Shown piece by piece: positions 12,525 to 21,441 of a DNA stretch of 64,000 nt. Source of the stretch: Hydractinia symbiolongicarpus (lineage: Eukaryota; Cnidaria; Hydrozoa; Anthoathecata; Hydractiniidae); the NCBI RefSeq assembly GCF_029227915.1, contig NC_079879.1, forward strand, positions 4,402,001-4,466,000. The letters run 5' to 3'. How positions within the stretch are numbered: position 1 is the stretch's first letter; the number at the start of each line of letters is the position of its first letter. Both the position numbers and the translations under genes were made by a program. A model generated the notes under the pieces. It was given only the letters and a program-made list of their open reading frames with translations. It was not told where the DNA came from and did no database searches.

Positions 12525-13499
12525 GTAAGATATAACATTGATAAAAACCGCCATAGAAACACACAAAAAAATTAAAATAGACTTACAAACTTAAGTGAGT
12601 TTTAAAGATACGGCAAATGCACAATTTATTTCATAAATATTTTCAGAACAAGGACTCTTCTTCTCTTATAATGCTATAATATATTCTGTTTCTCACGCAA
12701 TTTGTAATTAAAGAAGGGACGGCTCCTTACATTATAACGAAAAGTTGCCAATAAAAGCTCGGGTACTGCTTAATCATTTCGCGACGTGAATCGTCATACG
12801 GACTATAGAACATATCCCTAAATGTCATAGCACGGGTCGCACTAATTTTGACCTTATTTTGCCGTTTGAACGTAAAACAGCTATGACAGCTTCAAATTAT
12901 GAGTTTGTAATTTCCTAATTACGTGCAGAAAAGCGATGGTAAATAGCGTGTTCTAATAATTTACAAAATCGCGGAGCAAAAGCAAAATTGAAATAACATA
13001 AAAAACATTTAGAAATTGTAATGAAATGATAGGATGTTATGTTAGTGGCAAAAGTTCATCAAAAGGAAAGCTCTAAAAACTGATTACATTTGTGCGGATT
13101 GTCCTTTCTCCACTAGTCTTCACCAATATAATGAGTTAGTGTTAATTGTTAATTGTTAATTTAACGCGATTTTGTTACCCGTGAAAGGCAACATGAATTT
13201 CTCCAAACGCAGCATGTGCGTTACATTATCAATACTAACCCCTATGCTCTTGTAATTCATTTTAAAAACTTTTTGTGTTTTGAAAGTCTGCTCCAAAAAG
13301 ATTGTTTAAGTTTAGTGATTAAAAGAAGATTACAAAATGGCTGCTGTTTTCTTTTACTTTATTAACCTATACAGAGATTGTGTTGAATTATTATCATCAC
13401 TAAGCTTATTTCCAATATTTTAAATAGTAGTAAATACGAACCACGACCCAAACATGGCATACATTTTACCTATACCTGACTTACTTCTATCTTAAAAAA
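12525..13499. other. 5' part of the MAM-splitting intron
   Basis: AT-rich intron without recognisable exons on either strand, ending at the Polinton target site near 13500. Confidence 0.6.
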
Positions 13500-13506
13500 T
13501 GTTTTA
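13500..13506. repeat. Left target-site duplication of element 1
   Basis: TGTTTTA directly before the left terminal repeat. The same seven bases follow the right terminal repeat at 26310-26316. The exact 6 bp cannot be decided because one or two bases are shared with the element ends. Confidence 0.75.
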
Positions 13507-13713
13507 GAGATAGGAAAATGTTCGTTCTGGGACAGACGACGACAACGTAAACAACAACAACGTAAACAACAACAACGTAAACAACAACAACAATTTCCGA
13601 ATTCCCCGAATCCGACAATTCCGGGAAATCCGATAAAATCCCACGCATGCGTAATAGCGACTAGCGGAAATAATGCTGACATCAACAAAAATAGAGATTG
13701 TGCAATTGAGTAG
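13506..13713 (+). repeat. Left terminal inverted repeat of element 1
   Basis: Starts AGAGATAGGAAAATGTTCG and matches the reverse complement of 26120-26310 with few differences. It contains a 15-bp internal unit (aacaacaacaacgta); CGTA occurs three times here but only twice in the right copy. The inner edge is near ...gcaattgagta. Confidence 0.9.
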
Positions 13714-13731
13714 GGGGAAGTCCCTTATTCG

Positions 13732-14448
13732 ATGACCGTGCGTGAATTTGGGGTAAGCGACAGCGAGAGCGAGTGGAGGAACCAGACCTTGTTCAGTAGC
13801 TGTCAAGCTATTTGTAAAGACTATCCCAGCAGCGGGTCTAGTTATTTCGATGAAGATTCATGGAGTCGATGGATTCTCGAAAAATCCCAAGGTCTCACGC
13901 GTATAGGTATAGAGAAGCTTTCCCAAAGCGTAAGATTTTACGCTTATCTCATACTTACAGCCAGGCTAACGCGAGGTCCAACATCATCGGCAATCAAGGT
14001 AGTTCTATCGATGCGCAGCGCCTCTACTTGACGACTTTAGAGAATTTGTTCCTCCGACCCAGTGACACGGGTGAGGAAATAAGGCGATTCCAAAATGTGC
14101 TCAAGTATGCACGTAGCAAGGTCGATATCTCGGTGGCGCATGGAGTACACATAATACCCAGCAACATGAGCCTTCATATCAAGAGTGTCATGAATTTTAC
14201 GAACAAGATACTCATCAGTAAGGAGTACTTCTCGATTGGTGTTAACCCCACGATGTTGCCAAGCCGATATCCGGCATGCCATGCCGCCCCCCTCAAGGCA
14301 AGAAATAAAGGGGGAGGGTGGCACCCTCCCCCGATCAGAGTCGCACACTGCGCCGGGAGTAGATGCAAGTCAGCACGAGGATACCAAGGCTAGCGTTATC
14401 ACGTTGGGAGTAGGACTGATACTCGTATACATCTGGATGAAGAAATAG
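13732..14448 (+). pseudogene. Conserved Polinton protein with C-terminal membrane anchor, N-terminally truncated
   Basis: Similar to the element 2 gene at 44327-45400. Shared parts include SWSRWILEKSQGLT, KLSQSVRFYAYLIL, a middle block ending in a SVAHGVHIIPSNMSLHIK-like stretch, a Pro-rich linker, and a C-terminal QHEDTKASVITLGVGLILVY anchor ending in lysines. The reading frame shifts at least twice (near 13900 and 14240). The N-terminal ~100 residues seen in element 2 are missing because the gene abuts the left terminal repeat. Function unknown. The hydrophobic tail implies membrane attachment. It converges on the minus-strand gene ending at 14480. Confidence 0.65.
14272..14332. repeat. Two perfect palindromes in a linker-coding region
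   Basis: 14272-14286 is cggcatg-c-catgccg. 14310-14332 has 11-bp perfect arms (gggggagggtg / caccctccccc) around a single G. Both fall in the Pro-rich linker of the surrounding gene. The second shares the core GGTGGCACC with palindromes at 18543-18565 and, reversed, 40361-40375. Confidence 0.85.
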
Positions 14449-14479
14449 GTCTAATGTGTTTATCAACATATTAGACACT

Positions 14480-15759
14480 CTACGATCTCTTACCACCCTT
14501 ACTCTTCCTGTTACCTACATACTCAACAATAATACCCACAGCAGCAGCCAAGGCCATGTACAAGTGCTTTGCCGCGAATTCAACAACTCTCGCTGCAACT
14601 CTGAAAAAGAAAGACACCACGCTGCCAATGATCCCTGGTAGCGCTGCGCCTGCTTTACCTGCTAGGTACTTGAGGAACCGTCCGAGTCTTTTGAGCTGCT
14701 TTTGCACAAAACCCTTGCCACCTCCTCCTGTACTTCCTGCTACGGCGCTTGTGCTTCTTCCAGTAACAGCGAGCACGATGGTAGATATGAGCAAGCCAAC
14801 AGCACTCACGATACTTCCGATAGTCAGGCCTTGCTCTTTGAACAGGATCTTGACTTTTCGGTCTAGGCTTTATCATCTCCCGCGATCTTGATCAGGGTGT
14901 CTTTGATGCTCCTGAGCTGATTATGGATGCTGGAGGCTAGTATGCCGCGTGCTTCTGCTGTAGCCTCTTTTTGACCTTGGAGTTGTTCTAGCTCTTTCTT
15001 AGCCTTGGCTATATCCCTGTCCCAGATAGCTAGCTGTTCGTTGGATACTCCAGGTGTGTTAGCCTTCTTCCCCTCAAGCTCGATATCCCCTTCTATTTTT
15101 GTGATCTTATTCTCGTATGAAATCATCTTGCTTGTCAGGATTTTCAGGTTACCCCGGATCGTCTGAAGGTCAAGGTCAAGCCACCTTTTCTCGCGATCGC
15201 AGAAGCCGTCAAACTCATGCATAAGATTCTCCGTGGCATCGACGACGTTCCTGATCTCCCCCAACGATTGCATCTAAATATTTTCAGTGTTCTCAACCTT
15301 CTCGAACTTGTTAATGAGCCTCTTCACCAAGTCCTTTTTTGGCTTGGTATAATCTGTAAAGCCCAGGTCTCGTAGGCGGCTCACACCTGGATCCTTCTCT
15401 ATCGCGGACGCTTTCCTCAGTGCACCACTCTCTTACGTAAGCTTTTTCCCATCGTAGAGAAGCTGGTTTCCTTCTACCTCAAACATGTCGTAATACCTCG
15501 CTGTTGGCTTTATATCCAGCTCCGCCTCACGAGCTTCGTAAAGGCTATTAAATTTTAATTTCAGTAGCTCTCCCCGTGACGTTAGTGTAGTGTCTAGTTC
15601 CGAGCCTTCTAACGTGGAGCTGGCGATGCCCGCGAATCTGGGCCCCTGAATATCCTCGGGTCGAAGGATCTCACTCTCGATACTGAACTCCTGAGGCTCG
15701 TCTGGAATGCCTTCCCCTGGCGTAAAGTCATCTCCTTCATATATTGGATTAATCGGCAT
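14480..15759 (-). pseudogene. Conserved Polinton coiled-coil and membrane protein
   Basis: Read as one gene of about 425 codons from ATG at 15759. The N-terminal part (MPINPIYEGDDFTPGEGIPD, ILRPEDIQGPRF) is followed by an in-frame TAA after GKKLT, a TAG just before the Met at 15273, a coiled-coil region (15273-14870, rich in E, K and heptad hydrophobics), a frameshift near 14870, and a strongly hydrophobic C-terminus (VSAVGLLISTIVLAVTG and a second segment) ending in basic residues. The same order of parts is seen in element 2 at 43034-44348. A virion membrane or tail-like role is only a guess. The start carries the AATAAATG motif; it is divergent from the capsid gene. Confidence 0.6.
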
Positions 15760-15815
15760 TTATTCAACCTGCAATTGCCGGAACGAAGCTAAATCCGAAT
15801 AAGGAATTAAAAACA

Positions 15816-17045
15816 ATGCTTGCCATGAAAGGCAAGAAACAGCGTGTCAAGGTGAGCCATGTCCCCTCAACAATCAACCAGAACAAAGACTTATACGTTG
15901 ATGTACCAAACATGGGTCAGAATGATGTAATTTTCCCAGGCTCTTTCAAACACCTTTTCGACCTGGAGCTAACGGGGACTAACACGAAACACACGATCGT
16001 TTCGAATATCGGGAAGGCGCTAGTTCAAAACCTTCGCATAAGCCTGAACGGTCACGAAGTGCAGAACATGTCGGACTACAACACCCTGGCAGTGTATCGG
16101 GATCTGTGGATCCCAACGTTTGACCGAGAGAACAACCTAATTCTTGAGGGCATAAATCCCAACGATGGTATCATCAGGGATTTACAAGTAAAAGCTAGTG
16201 ACCATGTAGGAAATGATGAAGAAAAGGCGATCGTGGCAGCCTATGGCAATACTTTTGCTATTCCTATCGGCATATTTTTTGAACTCACGAGGGATCTGCC
16301 ATTCTATCAAGCAGGCTTACACGACATGTTCCAGTTCGTAATACATTTTTCATCCTATGACCAAGTTATCAAAGACCCTGGTACGGCTGCTGCTGGAATC
16401 ACGGAAGCTTAGCCCGCTGATAGTGGGTATAATATTACCAACATCTGCTTCAAATTTGATAAAGTGACAAACGAGGGTCTCGCGAGTGCTATGATGTCCA
16501 GATACTCGAGATTGGCCCTGCCGTACGAGCGTGTACTCCGCAGCAAGGTCATAACGATGATGAAAGCTGATACCAGCTATAATCTCCAGATCGACACTCC
16601 TGCCAAGACTTTGAAAGGCGTCATATTACTATTCGTAGACCTCGGGAAAGTGAAATCTTCTGCTGGCGCTAACGAGGTCTTCTATAACCCCAAGATCGAG
16701 AAAATCGCAATCACGGTAGAAGGTGAGCCTAACAAACTATATTCGCACGCGATGTTGCCGAAAGATCATCGCGAACAAGTTTTTGAACTTTTCGGATCCC
16801 ATGATAGCGAAGTGACGATAGGCCAGTTCATGACTGAGCGCTATGTGCTGTTCATTGATTTTAGAGCGACACCCGATCACAGCCTACATGGTAGTGGGAG
16901 ACCCCTGCAGAGGTTGTCAGACGGTATCACTCTCCACATGACGAAGAAAGCTGACGGAACTGGGTATATCAAGGCATATGTGTACTTGCTCCAAGATGCG
17001 CAGCTGAATATTTTGGATGGCAGATTTCACAGTGTGGAGTACTAG
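15816..17045 (+). pseudogene. Major capsid protein (double jelly-roll), one premature stop
   Basis: About 409 codons in a single frame with one TAG at 16410-16412. Typical blocks are VPSTINQNKDLYVDVPNM, NDVIFPGSF, a SLNGHEVQ-like stretch, GLASAMMSRYSRLALPYERV, IDTPAKTLKGVILLFVD and a C-terminal YLLQDAQLNILDGRFHSVEY. The same blocks are found in element 2 (41741-42999). It would form the icosahedral shell of a Polinton virion. The element 2 copy starts about 20 residues earlier (MNIYDSLMDSYQE), so the true N-terminus here is probably lost or altered. The next gene starts 11 bp after its stop. Confidence 0.82.
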
Positions 17046-17056
17046 AATAAACATAC
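17046..17056 (+). promoter_or_regulatory. AATAAA start-codon motif between capsid gene and next gene
   Basis: AATAAA directly follows the capsid stop codon and lies 5 nt before the next ATG. The same hexamer precedes most start codons of both elements, including ones without an upstream gene. Confidence 0.5.
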
Positions 17057-17455
17057 ATGACAACTATTGGTGTACTCGTAGCAGGTGCTGCTACCAACGC
17101 GCTCGCGTTTAGCGGTTCTAATTTCCTTTTTAGCAAGCTCTCGGGACATGGATAAGAGAAGAGAAAAAGACATGATAAAGTTATCAAACAATTACAAGCA
17201 GCTCAAGCGCAGTGGGTAAGGGATAGGCACTCAAAGATCGATTGGTATAACAAGCAGCGAGAGCTTAAGCGTCAAGCTGGCGAAAGATTGAAAGAGCTTG
17301 ATGAAGGCATGGGAGAGTACTATATCCCGACGATCTAAAAAGCTCCCAAACTCTCCGACTATTATATACCCAGCTAACAACAACAAGACGGTGAAGTCAC
17401 GTTCATTCTCGGATCTTTGGCACTTTTGGGTTTTGCAGTGTACAAGTGTATGTAA
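17057..17455 (+). pseudogene. Small Polinton protein with two hydrophobic ends
   Basis: Lies between capsid and integrase genes in both elements. It starts MTTIGVLVAGAATNALAFSG, a hydrophobic N-terminus, then FLFSKLSGHG, a charged region with many K, R and Q, and a C-terminal membrane segment ILGSLALLGFAVYKCM. A TAA interrupts it at about 17153-17155 and the frame shifts before the C-terminal segment. The counterpart at 41373-41731 has the same plan. Function unknown; a minor virion membrane protein is possible. Confidence 0.55.
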
Positions 17456-17464
17456 GAAGAACAT

Positions 17465-17493
17465 TTTTGACATGTATAATAAACATGTCAAAA
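17465..17493. promoter_or_regulatory. Hairpin containing the integrase start codon
   Basis: Perfect 11-bp arms (ttttgacatgt / acatgtcaaaa) around a 7-nt loop ataataa. The integrase ATG (17485) lies in the right arm and AATAAA overlaps the loop. Element 2 has the same arrangement at 41341-41361 with 8-bp arms. Confidence 0.7.
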
Positions 17494-18479
17494 GTAAAGC
17501 ATGTTGTTACCCCTGAAGAAGCCGAAAAGCTAAGCCAAACCTTCTACACCCCGGAACATCTCTGGACTGGACGGAAAGCCATTAAACTACTCTTCGAGCA
17601 GAGTAGTCTCTCCAAGAAGAGAGTTATTAGCTGACTTGTCAACTCCTGTGGCTCAGACATATCAAAGGCCCGAAGCGCATCAATTACCCTCATTTCACAA
17701 TTACAAAGCCGAATGAAATGCACCAATTTGATTTGCTCTACATGCCCCATGACAAAGTCTATGGAAACACCTATAAATACATCCTCACAGGCATTGACGT
17801 GGCCTTGAGGTATAAGGTGGCTAGACCCCTGACAACGAAAAAGGCTAGTGAGGTCGCTGACATGCTCAAGGATATTTACAAGGCAGAACCTCTCCGTTAT
17901 CCGAAGACATTTCAGTGCGATAATGGTTCAGAGTTCAAGTCTGCTGTGAGCAAGCTGCTAGAAAGCAAAAGGGTCGAGATAAAGCGTGTAACTACCAAAT
18001 AGAGAGGGAGAGGAGTCGAATCGTATAACAAGGTACTCGCCGAGAGGCTCTTCAAACCCCAAGAGGCTCAAGAGTTGGTCAGTGATGAACAAAGTAGTAC
18101 ATGGGTTAAACACTTGTGCACTATCGTGAAAAGTTTGAACAACACCAAGACCGCCATGATTGGTATGAGACCTTTGGAAGCGATCAAACTTGAGGAAGTG
18201 CCGCTTGCGAAAAGCGAAGGCCATCCTGAAGAAAAGCCTCTACCTGATGACGGCCTATACTTGTATTTGCTGCAGCCCGGAGAAGAGCATGGGGATGCTA
18301 AAAGACGTGCAACGGACGCTTGGTGGAGCAAAAAGACGTATAGACTGGACCGTATTGTGACAGGTACCCGTCTCCTCTTCTATTTGACAGATGTGCCTGA
18401 TCGAAGCTTTGTGGCGGGGGAGTTGAGGCTAGTACCCGAGGGTGTTGAAGTACCTCCCGAGCATGTCAAGGGGTGGTAA
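17485..18479 (+). pseudogene. Polinton integrase (retroviral DDE type)
   Basis: Starts MSKVKHVVTPEEAEKL and has a conserved TPEHLWTGRKAIKLL block. The RNase H-like core keeps FDLLYMPHDKVYGNTY with the first Asp, and FQCDNGSEFK with the second. The third acidic residue probably lies in the short GRGVESYNKVLAERLF stretch, which is missing a few residues. A C-terminal chromodomain-like or SH3-like tail holds TYRLDRIVTGTR. A stop at 17632 plus a frameshift before 17718, and a TAG at 18000, inactivate it. It would insert the element and make the 6-bp duplication. It converges on BRO genes; the spacer contains a hairpin cluster. Confidence 0.83.
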
Positions 18480-18806
18480 TAATCTCGAGTCGGATGGCCA
18501 TTTCACCGGTTCCCCCGGTACGGGGGGACTTGCTCAGTTGAGATGTGTCGGTGGCACCGACACATATCAATTTTGACCACGTGGATCGTGGTTCCGTCAG
18601 TAAAACCGTGTCTGGTTGGGGAGGTCAGTATTGACCCCATTTCCACAACATTTTTAACGTCTTTATATCGTGTTATATACTTTGTTGGGAACATGTTAAA
18701 GAGTGGTAAATTTTTCGAGTCGGATGGCCACTTCATCACTTGCTCTGTTGATACTTATAAACGTAGTTTTTGTGACTCATAATAGTCGCAAAATCTCATA
18801 TAATGC
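18480..18806. promoter_or_regulatory. Integrase-BRO convergent spacer with hairpin cluster
   Basis: Four inverted repeats within about 130 bp: 18510-18528 (cccccg-gta-cggggg core), 18543-18565 (11-bp perfect arms atgtgtcggtg / caccgacacat around one G), 18576-18592 (accacg / cgtggt), and 18623-18636 (ggtca / tgacc). Element 2 has a comparable cluster just downstream of its integrase gene. In addition, the integrase tail and stop region (about 18463-18505) recurs in diverged form at about 18693-18735. Confidence 0.7.
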
Positions 18807-19673
18807 TTATATCATATCGATGTGAAACATCCCCGCGAACAGCTCACGCGTATCATCGTCAGGCAAGCTGAAATGGTTTCGGAGAGAATTTTCTGTCCCG
18901 AGGGTGTCGTCTCTAAACCGGCACCAGGCATGCACAGCGTTAGGATCGTCGCATGTAGGTTCTCTCATAGTCATTTCAGGATACATGACTCTTAACGTGC
19001 TAATCTCTAAGCACTCTACGCTGACAACGTATCATGTAGTGGCGATGTTTGCCTTTTTTCCACGCTCATTAAGATCGTTCTTGTCAACAACCTGGAGTAT
19101 CGTATCGTAGGGGTAGCGGTGCGGGACATGTCTTTTTCACAGCTCACCAATTTCTTCCTCCCTCTCCTGGAGGTCGTCCTCTAGGTTGGCGATGGCCACG
19201 TCCCTTTGTTCGAGGTCTTCCTGCAGCACTACAAGCTAACAATCCTTATCCTCGAGGTCATCTTCAAAGAGCGCCAAAGCTTGACGCTGCTCTTCGATGG
19301 CCACGTCCTTTTCTTTGATTAGCTTGCGCTGCTCCCTGACCTCATCCTGCAATTTTTCAACACCCTTTTTCGCTAGCCACCCCATAAGCTCGACGGCTTT
19401 GGGCTTTCTAGAACGACGCACGATGTCCAAGGCACCGTCCAATGTTACGAAAGAATCATGAGGATTTTTCGCCTTGCCAAGGGGATCATTACTAATTACA
19501 CCTACCTCATGACGTGAAATGGTCGGGATATCTTGATACGACTCTCCAATTCTCCCAATACCTAAAAATCTTACAATGTCAGCACGTTTAAAAATCACTT
19601 GTTTTGAGTGCTCATCAAATAAGCTCTCGATGACTCCCTCGGGCACGGTATTAAACAGGGTAATTTGAGACAT
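18807..19673 (-). pseudogene. BRO/MSV199-like DNA-binding protein with DUF3627-like C-terminus
   Basis: Starts MSQITLFNTVPEGVIESLFD with a KQVIFKRADIVRFLGIGRIG block and HDSFVTLDGALDIVRRSRKP then KAVELMGWLAKKGV, the pattern of BRO-N/MSV199 domains of large DNA viruses. A coiled coil (KLQDEVREQRKLIKEKDVAI and onward) follows, then a C-terminal region with HYMIRCQRR, LRVMYPEM and DDPNAVHAWCRFRDD, resembling DUF3627 tails of iridovirus proteins. Broken by a TAA (near 19236), a TGA and a frameshift. Ends with an LPDDDTREL motif. Probably a DNA-binding regulator. Element 2 keeps only its N-terminal part. Confidence 0.6.
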
Positions 19674-19969
19674 TTTCTTGTAACCTTGGAGCTCAACGAG
19701 CATCATCGTCAGGCAGACTCAGCCTCGGGTCTGCCACACCTTTGGAGGAAGCAATAAAGGCCTGCTTCCGTCAGTGGGTGTAGGTAATAACGTCGCCAAG
19801 CCGTATTTTGTACTTCTTGGGGACATGTCGCTGAATAGTTTTTACTCCAGCCCTTTGTTCATACCCTACAGCTCTCCAAACATCAGAGGCTACTAGGCAT
19901 TTCACGTCATAAAATAAGGGTCGTTAGTAACGATCCCCTTGTCAAAACCACGCCTCGCCATGAGATCAC

Positions 19970-19994
19970 GGACCATGCGTCGGACGCATGGTCC
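19970..19994. repeat. 25-bp perfect palindrome with central G
   Basis: Arms of 12 bp (ggaccatgcgtc / gacgcatggtcc) around a single G. It lies in the decayed BRO-like gene, 37 bp after another imperfect hairpin (19916-19940, core tcgtta-g-taacga). Confidence 0.9.
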
Positions 19995-20059
19995 AAGGAA
20001 TTCGCTGGAGACGACGCTTTCGTCACATTAGACGTCATGCGGATGTTTTGCCTTACCAA

Positions 20060-20082
20060 GGGTGTATGTAGTACATACACCC
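20060..20082. repeat. 23-bp perfect palindrome with central G
   Basis: Arms of 11 bp (gggtgtatgta / tacatacaccc) around a single G, 33 bp downstream of the packaging ATPase stop (minus strand). Confidence 0.9.
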
Positions 20083-20114
20083 ACTATTTCCGTCCTTGGA
20101 TGGGTAGACCCAGA

Positions 20115-20713
20115 TCACTCCAAGGTTTTCCAGGTCCGAGGGTGCTCCGGTCTAACGTACAAGCAAGCCTGCTTGGATTTGCTCAGATCGGCTTTGATAG
20201 TTTCCCAGTTGTTGATCATGTTTGTCTCTTCATCTATGAGCTTGAGGTCGCTCTTCTCGTAGGAATACCATGCAAAAATTTGTTTTTTCTGCCGGCGGAG
20301 GTTTTTCGGCAAAGTGGTGTATGACTGAGTTAACAACCAGATACTGTGCCCTCAATGTCTCCCGCTGATAGCGAGCTCAAGGAGCGGTTGTCGACGCTTA
20401 TCCAGACTTTCATTGGCTATTATATCTTCAACGATAAACAGAGTCTCCTCCCCTGCCAGGAGCTTTGATAGTTGCTCGATCCAGTAAAAGAGTTGATCAC
20501 CCGGCTCTATAAGGAACATGTAGTCATCTTGCCACAGACTGGGTCTATTGAAATAGGTCCTATTCCATCGAATAGTGGGGCGGAGTATAACTATATTGTT
20601 GAAATGGTACCTGTTTCATTATCAAGGAGATCCAGGACCCTCTGCGGTTTCCCGCAGCTTGTATGTCCTGTGAGGATTGCGGTATGCGAGTTTTTTACAA
20701 TATCTACAGTCAT
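20115..20713 (-). pseudogene. Packaging ATPase (A32/FtsK-HerA type), damaged
   Basis: Starts at 20713 with the AATAAATG motif. A Walker A region reads LTGHTSCGKPQRVLDLLDNE, where the expected Ser/Thr after GK is Pro. Walker B is LFIVEDIIANESLDKRRQPL, followed by LELAISGRH, an in-frame stop and IWLLTQSYTTLPKNLRRQ, the sensor-like motif of this ATPase family. The C-terminus (WYSYEKSDLKLIDEETNMIN) matches element 2 at 39650-39892. The protein would pump genome into capsids. At least one frameshift and one stop separate Walker A from the rest. Confidence 0.7.
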
Positions 20714-20757
20714 TTATTTCTGTTTTCCAGAGTGGCAAACACAAACCTTGTAGGTAT

Positions 20758-21009
20758 TTACTTGGGTTTTGGCACGATGGAGGCGAGAATCAACCCCTTG
20801 CCTACAGCCATCTCACGACTTCTACGCCCGGCTGTGAAGTAGGCCACCATCTTCATCACATCGCTGGTATCTAGCTTGGTGCTTGGGCTCGTTATCCCGA
20901 GGAATCTCTTACCAACCATGGCATATGCAAAGGTAAAGCCCAGGTCAACGAGAGTTTCATAGAGCATGTCGATGATTTCTTTCTCTTTGAGGGTCATATT
21001 AGAACTCAT
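20758..21009 (-). CDS. Small conserved Polinton protein, open frame intact
   Basis: 83 residues from ATG 21009 (MSSNMTLKEKEIIDMLYETL, then VDLGFTFAYAMVGKRFLG). A longer open frame upstream lacks support; the ATG at 21009 has AATAAAC directly before it and aligns with the element 2 start at 38381 (MASKHDENMRPQETMIIDAL). A short hydrophobic helix in the middle suggests membrane contact. One of the few unbroken genes of the element. Function unknown. Confidence 0.55.
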   Translation of the reverse strand: MSSNMTLKEKEIIDMLYETLVDLGFTFAYAMVGKRFLGITSPSTKLDTSDVMKMVAYFTAGRRSREMAVGKGLILASIVPKPK

Positions 21010-21163
21010 GTTTATTTTAGAGATTATCGCATGTGAAAAAAGTCGGTATCGGGCTGTGCTCTGGGTTTTGCTGAGGCGCACGTACCCCTCCGGATCCGTC
21101 AGGCGATGGTTCTGATGTTTCGGCGGGCTGCGGAGACGCTGCGGGCTTTTTACGGAAAATATA

Positions 21164-21403
21164 TTATACCCCTCCTACACAGGCGAGTATAGCAACAAGG
21201 CCTCCACCAATGTATACACTACCTGACTGTACAGAACTCACCCCAGAAGAGGTTTTGACGGTAGATTCTACTGTACCCTCTTGTTGCTTCAGATCTTCCT
21301 TCCTCTCCTTCATCAGTGCCGCCAACTTGTGACCTTGTGCGACTCTCCCCGGATGCTTTACTGGTACTGTATCTACTCTCTCTTCTTTTTGAACAACGCT
21401 CAT
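21164..21403 (-). CDS. Single-pass membrane protein of Polinton, C-terminus uncertain
   Basis: Starts MSVVQKEERVDTVPVKHPGR, continues VAQGHKLAALMKERKEDLKQ, and has a membrane segment near YIGGGLVAILACVGGV, where a stop occurs. Continuing past the stop gives a basic tail (YIFRKKPA), so the stop may be a mutation. The element 2 homologue at 37992-38363 has the same K-HPGRVAQGHKLAAL block, membrane segment and a longer basic tail. Cytoplasmic N-terminus and one helix inferred. AATAAATG at the start. Confidence 0.6.
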   Translation of the reverse strand: MSVVQKEERVDTVPVKHPGRVAQGHKLAALMKERKEDLKQQEGTVESTVKTSSGVSSVQSGSVYIGGGLVAILACVGGV

Positions 21404-21406
21404 TTA

Positions 21407-21428
21407 TTGTAACTCGAGAGAGTTACAA
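21407..21428. promoter_or_regulatory. Hairpin between two Polinton genes
   Basis: Perfect 9-bp arms (ttgtaactc / gagttacaa) with a 4-nt loop. On the minus strand it lies just after the stop of the gene ending at 21442 and a few bases before the ATG at 21403. Confidence 0.7.
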
Positions 21429-21441
21429 AAATCACTTCACT

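Larger units (their letters stand above)
19700..20100 (-). pseudogene. Decayed second BRO-like gene
   Basis: Upstream of the first BRO gene in the same orientation are fragments of another: a GKAKHPHD motif, a block CLVASDVWRAVGYEQRAG with VKTIQRHVPKKYKIRLGDV, typical of BRO-N domains, and a C-terminal SLPDDDAR like the tail of the next gene. Frames are broken several times. Palindromes at 19712-19735, 19916-19940, 19970-19994 and 20060-20082 lie within it. A tandem duplication of BRO genes followed by decay is the simplest reading. Confidence 0.45.

Noticed and set aside
13470-13806. Cys/Leu-rich minus-strand frames over the left terminal repeat
   Set aside because: Produced by the 15-bp GTT-rich units of the repeat, not by a gene; the mirror frames appear at 26066-26331.
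15816-17045. Stop-codon recoding as an explanation for in-frame stops in Polinton genes
   Set aside because: All three stop codons are found as breaks and frameshifts and deletions are also common, which fits decay, not a reassigned codon.
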